Assembly: GCA_030549175.1 (NCBI GenBank)
Contig: JAUKUA010000005.1
Span: 620,001 to 684,000, forward strand
Direction: 5' to 3'
DNA length: 64,000 bases
From: Lasiosphaeris hirsuta
Lineage: Eukaryota > Ascomycota > Sordariomycetes > Sordariales > Lasiosphaeriaceae
Shown piece by piece: positions 58,724 to 64,000 of this stretch; within the stretch, counting starts at the first letter, position 1, and each line of letters starts with the position of its first letter. The position numbers and the translations under genes are program-made. A model generated the notes under the pieces. It was not told the DNA's origin. It saw nothing but the letters and a program-made list of their open reading frames with translations, and made no database searches.

Positions 58724-61700
58724 ATGTCCAGCTACATTCCCAGCGGCGCCGCCTCGGGCGATCCAGAGTCCAACGCTAGTTTCGAGTCACTGCTCGCCCA
58801 GCTTCGTCGTCAGTCCTCACCTAGCCCCGGAGCCGGTCCCGGAGCTGCTTCTGGTGCTGGCCCGGACTCGCACGCCCAGTACGGCTACAACAATAGCAAC
58901 AACAACCAGGGGAACCAGTCCTTCTACAGCCACCACTCCAACCCTGCCGACTCTCCCAGCCTCAGCGGCAATTTCCAGCACATTACCGACTCCCCTGCTT
59001 TCTTGCCCGAAGCTCCGACACCGCCCGTTGGCTTCTCCCACTCGCAATATCCTCCCGGCTTGATGAATCCGATTGGCACCGGCCGCGGCGTGGGTGGAGA
59101 TGACCGCACCGCTCATTTACTGAGCCTCCTCAAGTTCAGCAACCAAGGTGGACCCTCGAGCTCCCAGCCATCGTCTCGGGAGCCTACGATGAACTTCGCT
59201 CCCGCCCCAATTGCTCCTATCGCGCCCATCGCCCCTCCCGTCATCCACGCACCGGCTCCGGCTGCCGCCGACCCTACTGGTCTCCTCGCTGCTCTTATGA
59301 AGGGATCGCTGCAAGCCGACCCTGTCAAGCCAGAGCCTGCTGCACCTTCAAATTGGAACCCGGCGTCTCCGCCTTCAGATACCCAGAAGTACCTTCTCAA
59401 CCTTCTGAACCGCCCGAAGCCGAGCCAGAGTGATGCAAATGACACCCATGACTCTGGTGCCCTGACACCGCCCACTGCGAACGACGATGATACCAAAGAT
59501 GGCGATGATTCGCGCCGGTCTGCCGAGCCTACGTTGGTTGACGCTGTTCCCTCGCGATCCGAGTTCGATTTCGATCCCAAAGAGATCGAGTCTCCCCCGC
59601 CCAAGTTTGATTCAACTCCTCATTCACAGCACTCGCAGCGGTTCAGTATGCATAGCAGCTTGCAAGGTATTACGAACCCTTTTGAGGACCACTCTGGGTC
59701 GCCAGCCCACCGGACACCAACTTCCACCACGCCGGGTGCTTCTGGATCTGTTACTGGTGGCAACAACCCCTTCAGCGGCCCCATCCAGATTCTGAAGAAG
59801 CCCGGTTCGGCGCAGTCCAGCCATGATCAAAAGCGTCCGCTTAGCGACCGCGGCAGCATGGCTAGCCCTGAGCACACCCGGCGCAAGCTTGAGCACAACA
59901 CGTCTTCTCCTCTTTCGCATATGAATGCTCCTCGGCCCATGTATTCTGTGTCTCCGCTATCTGATACTAGCGTTGCCGCAGATGAGGAGAAGCCTAAGGA
60001 GAGCGTTAGCGAGGCTGTCAGCGGTCTCGCTGAGTCGGCTGATAGGGAAGCCCGGGAGGCCGTGGCTCGTGCCCAGGACGAACAAGCCCAGGCCGACATT
60101 GCGCAAAACCTGGAAGACATGATGAGTTCGAAAACCGACGAGGAATTTGCGCACACATCTCAGGTTGCCGCCCAAGCTATCCAGAAAGAGCTTGAGCGGG
60201 ATGACAACCAGGGTGTTCTTGAAGCTGCTCTCGCTCCAGAGATGGCGAAAGAAGTCAAAGAGATTATCGACGATACTACACAGTCTGCACATGTCGCGGA
60301 TTCGTGGGAGAGCGCGGATGCTGACGAGATTGTTGTGATTGAAGAGCCCGAGACACCTGTCAAGGTTTACAACTTTCCGATGAAACCCTGGATTGCTATT
60401 AGCCTCCAGGATGCTGACGAGCCTCGTCCCACGTTCCGCGAGGAGTCGATTCTCGATATCGCTCGGCTTAAGAAGGACTTTGATCAGATTGATCGCAACC
60501 TTGTCTCGGCTTCCGAGACGTACATGGCGTATGGAATGTCCAAGATGGGTGGTCTTCGGGTGATTCGACAAGAGGACGGTAAGGACGCCAAGTTGTTCAC
60601 CGATACCAAGGACCGCATCTTTAATGTTGCCATTTCAACCTCTCCGTCCAACCAACATCCGAAGGAAGCCATCGTCGGCACAGGTGTCAGCGGCACCGTG
60701 TATTGGGTTCAGCTCAAGAATGGTGATCGCGACCATCTCGAGGATGCGCATCCGGAGCAGTATGGCTTCGCGCTGCCGCCGATTTCGGCCCAGGAAGGTG
60801 GTGACATCCCTGGTGGCGTTCTGAAGACTCGGGCTCGCACATCTTCCATGCATCCCGAGTTCTTTGCTGTCGGTCGCGGCAAGTCGATCAACATCATTTG
60901 GCCTTCGTTCATTCTCGAGCACAATCTGTTTAAGCAGGGTCACGACCGCGTCGTTGACACCGAAAGGCTGCTCAAGCAATGTTCGCTCAAGATCAACACC
61001 GGCAAGGCCGGTAAGGATTTCACCTTTAGTCAAGATGACACCTTGATGGTCTCTCTGGATAAGTCCGGTCGAGTTAAGTTCTGGGACGTCCGCGATCTGA
61101 TTGCCGCCAAGGAGGGATCCGACCCACTCAATCCTATGCCTGCTCAGACGTCTCTCGAGATCAAGGAGCCGTTGATGACTCTGACGAGCACCCCCGAGGG
61201 TGAGAAGGCGTGGCCCACTTCGGTACTGTTGCTGGATAAGTTCCGGCCATACCAGAAGCGTGCTGCCTTGCGATACATGATTGTGGGTATGAAACAGAAC
61301 CACACTCTGCAGCTTTGGGACCTCGCCCTCGGCAAGCCGGTACAGGAGTTTAACTTTCCCCACAACAAGGAGTCGGATGCCGTATGCAGTGTCATGTATC
61401 ATGCGCCTTCCAGCATGATTGTTGTGGGCCACCCTACCCGCAACTCTGTCTACTTCCTCCACTTGTCGGCGCCCAAGTACAACCTGAAGAATCTCTCTCA
61501 GGTCGAGTACATTCAGCGACTTGTTGCGCAAGACTCATCTATCCCTCAGCCCGAGTCTACTGCCGTTATCAGCGGTATTAGGGAATACTCGTTCGCCAAT
61601 AAGGGTATGCTACGGAGCCTCAACATCCTGGAGAACCCTGCGGCTGCGGGTGACGGTGATGAGCCTACTTTGTTTGAGCTTTACGCCATGCACTCGAAGG

Positions 61701-63917
61701 GTGTCACATGTCTGTTCATCAAGCAGGCTGAGCTTGGCTGGACGAAGGATAACAAGGTTATCGCTCCTGCCGATGCGGTGGATATCGGCCTTGCTAAGAT
61801 CACTAAGCTGGTGCCCCCGCCGACGGCTCAACCGGTCGATGCCCAGAACACCACTGCTGCGACTGAGGGCTCTGCGGCCCTAGGCCCTCAGATCCGAATC
61901 GCCACGCGAGGTGCTAAGGACGTCTCGCAGAAAGCGCTCTTGTCCAGCACCGAAGATAAGAAAGTGTTGGAGAATGTAGCGACTTCCAAGGCGGCCGATC
62001 GGAAGGAAGAGGTAGAAACACCCCAACAGCCCGAGAAGACTGAGAAGAAGGGCGGCAGGAAGAAGAAGGCAGCAGCGGCAGCAGCAGCGGCAGCCGCGGC
62101 CGCGGCCGCAGCTTCCGCCGGCGAAGCCGCTCCTACTTCAACCTCTAATGGCGTTGCGGGAGCCGCGGATTTGAGCCGAACCTCGTCTTCCCAGAATAAG
62201 GTTCCCCCCAAGCCCTCGCGGATCAACAACGATTCCAACCCTTCAACACTTGCTCTTACCAACCAGCTTGCGGATTTGAGTTTGGCACCTGCCGCCGTCT
62301 CGCAGGAGCATCTCGATTCCGTGGTTGCCAGCATGGAGTCGCGCATCGTTGGCAACATTTCTAGTCGGTTTGACACCGTCTTCAGCGAAATCGTCAAACA
62401 CATGCAGAGCTTCCAGGACAACCGCGATTCGGCCTTTGCGGACAACCAATCTGCGCTCCTGCAGATGGTATCCGATGTTCTGAATGAGAATACCGAGGCG
62501 GTGCTGAAAACCCTCATTATCGACCAGATCAACGGCAATGTGATCCCCTCGATCCGAAGCGCGGTTGACAAGACGGTTACGGAGCAGCTGAATGCGAAGG
62601 CGAACTCTCAGCTGACCACCCTACAGAAAGAGGTCCAGAGAACTTTGCCGATCGCTGTTTCTACGGCCTTGCAAAAGCCTGACATTGTCAAGACCATCTC
62701 AGACAAGGTTTGCCACAACGTGAATGCTCACATTGAGGCGCAGATTTCCAAGTCTGTCAACACTCTTGCGCCGACCATTGCCAAGGCGACAGCCCGCGAG
62801 ATTCACCAGCGTGTGGTTGACGACGTTGGTATCCGGATCAGCGATGCTTTCGAGCGCCTGGAGGAACGCCGGCGCGACGAGGATGAGAAGCTTGACCGAC
62901 TTATTGCACAGACCAAGGATCTTTCCAATGCCATCTCATCATTGGCAGCATCCCAGACCCAGATGCAGCATGATCTGGTTTCACTGAAGCTCCAGATGCA
63001 AGAGCAGGCTCGCGAGAGAGAGCTTTCTATCCAGGAACCTGTCATCAGCCATGCGCAATCTCGCGGCAGCGTTGGATCGCACGGCCAACCCGGCCCTGCT
63101 CAGCGTGATATGGTCAACTACCAAGTCCCGCAACAGCAACAACATCATCAGCAACACCAGCAGCAACACACGCCGCAGCACCTGCAGCACCAACAGCAGC
63201 ATCAACAGCAGCAGTACCAGTCCCATCACCAGCAGTCTTTGCAGCAGCACCACCCGGTTCCGCATTCCCAACAGCATCATTTCAGCAACCAGGAGCAGCA
63301 GGTGGTGTTTGCGCCCACTAGCCGCGAAAACCGGGAGCAGATAGAGCTCAACAATACCATCAGTGCGATCAAGGAAGCAATGCAGTCTTCCAACTATGAC
63401 GACGCAATTCTCCGATGGCTCCAGACCGGTGACAAGACCGAGGAGATCTTCCAACAGCTTCTTTCCAAGTACAGCCCTGTCTGCGTCGCTGACTTGCAGC
63501 CGCTCGTTTTGCTGTCCGTCGGTGCTACTATCACCAACGACTTCACCCGCGGATCTGACAAGATTGCCGACAAGATTCGGTGGTTGGAGGTTGTCGTTTT
63601 GTCATTCAACCAGATGGTTCCCAACCTGGTACGTTCCTTCTCTTTTCCCCCAAGCTCAAGACTCTATCTAACCTTTCTGTTCCCAGGATGACCAAGTTCG
63701 CGGCGTCACTCCCAAGATTATGTCGCTCATCAAGACTCGCTGCGAGCAGCTTCTGCTGGAGATTAGCCGCGTCGCCCCGCGCGATCCCTCCCTGACGACG
63801 CTGGCCAACGTGGGACACACGGCGGCACGCATCGCCGAGAACACGTCGGGTCGCCATCACTCAGGCCCCTCGTCTGGCCCCTCGTACTCTGGCCCCTCGT
63901 CTGGCCCCGCGTATTAG
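58724..63917 (+). CDS. edc4: EDC4/Ge-1-like decapping scaffold
   Basis: Exons 58724-63628 and 63687-63917, with a 58-nt intron (GTACGT...CCAG), encode 1711 residues from MSSYIPSGAASG. The N-terminal 250 residues are disordered and hold four short leucine motifs: SFESLLAQLRR (about 19-29), AHLLSLLKFSN (130-140), TGLLAALMKGS (185-195) and QKYLLNLLNRP (221-231). Similar helical leucine motifs in Dcp2 and fission-yeast Pdc1 bind the LSm domain of Edc3. Residues about 560-990 look like WD40 blades (SGRVKFWDVRDL, HTLQLWDLALG). A Lys-rich patch and 16-Ala run follow (about 1115-1140), then a long coiled coil (1200-1430), a His/Gln-rich stretch (about 1470-1525), and a C-terminal alpha-helical domain. 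EDC4 family scaffolds promote mRNA decapping in P-bodies. The tail is a GPSSGPSY repeat. Confidence 0.85.
62067..62116 (+). repeat. poly-alanine tract in EDC4-like CDS
   Basis: A run of GCA/GCG/GCC codons gives 16 consecutive alanines after a GRKKK stretch. Mixed codons argue against simple replication slippage in recent time. Confidence 0.9.
63133..63272 (+). repeat. CAG/CAC-rich tract (poly-Gln/His) in EDC4-like CDS
   Basis: About 45 codons are almost entirely CAG, CAA, CAC or CAT, giving a Gln/His-rich low-complexity segment before the C-terminal domain. Confidence 0.9.
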
Positions 63918-64000
63918 ATGGGCGGAGATTACTTTCGTGTGAATAGTTTGAGATGGACATAGCATGCAGAGTAGGAGGCTCGTTGGCTGATTGAGACCTA
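63918..64000. other. 3' region of EDC4-like gene
   Basis: The last 83 nt follow the stop codon and probably form 3' UTR. Confidence 0.6.

Overview
The window is nuclear DNA of a filamentous ascomycete, most likely a Sordariomycete (Pezizomycotina). The evidence is short introns (about 50-130 nt) with GTRAGT/GTATGT donors, CTAAC/CTGAC branch sites and YAG acceptors, moderately GC-rich coding sequence, an RNA-dependent RNA polymerase with an RRM-like N-terminus, a Clr5-type fragment, and decayed genes whose in-frame stops look like CpA-to-TpA mutation (RIP). No virus, plasmid, CRISPR array, tRNA or rRNA was recognised. Exon boundaries below were worked out by eye from reading-frame continuity and splice consensus.

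Layout: 2.7-3.9 kb, F-box protein with C-terminal membrane segments (-). 5.3-8.5 kb, putative transcription factor joining a bHLH-like region to a fungal zinc-finger module (-). 9.2 and 10.2-10.6 kb, two unrecognised small genes (+). 12-12.9 kb, histone H2A.Z (+). 13.5-14.9 kb, Cys-rich protein whose start is disrupted or misassembled (-). 15.9-16.8 kb, decayed or partial Clr5/ankyrin-like gene (-). 17.2-18.9 kb, fusion of EthD-like barrels and an alpha/beta-hydrolase (-). 19.4-23.5 kb, RNA-dependent RNA polymerase (-). 25-26.3 kb, MetE C-terminal-type methyltransferase (+). 27.1-28.6 kb, RIP-like pseudogene (+). 29.1-30.2 kb, FG-rich low-complexity protein (-). 31-31.7 kb, small three-exon gene (+). 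33.2-34.4 kb, secreted DUF1996 protein (-). 37.2-40.7 kb, VNX1/CAX-type vacuolar cation/H+ exchanger (-). 43-44.2 kb, proteasome ATPase Rpt6 (+). 45.1-48.3 kb, rhodanese-PTP tyrosine phosphatase (-). 50-50.7 kb, decayed gene (-). 50.7-58.7 kb, gene-poor. 58.7-63.9 kb, EDC4/Ge-1-like decapping scaffold (+).

Most recognised genes are housekeeping or regulatory: chromatin (H2A.Z), proteolysis (Rpt6, F-box), mRNA decay (EDC4), RNA silencing (RdRP), MAPK-type signalling (PTP), ion homeostasis (VNX1). They are not one pathway, as expected for a fungal chromosome. The accessory-looking parts are 27-32 kb (one pseudogene, one FG-rich protein, one small coiled-coil gene, C-rich tandem repeat) and 49-58 kb (gene-poor, with a decayed gene). 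The best candidates for undescribed biology are the EthD-EthD-hydrolase fusion, the bHLH-zinc-finger fusion, the two small genes at 9.2 and 10.2 kb, and the 27-32 kb cluster.
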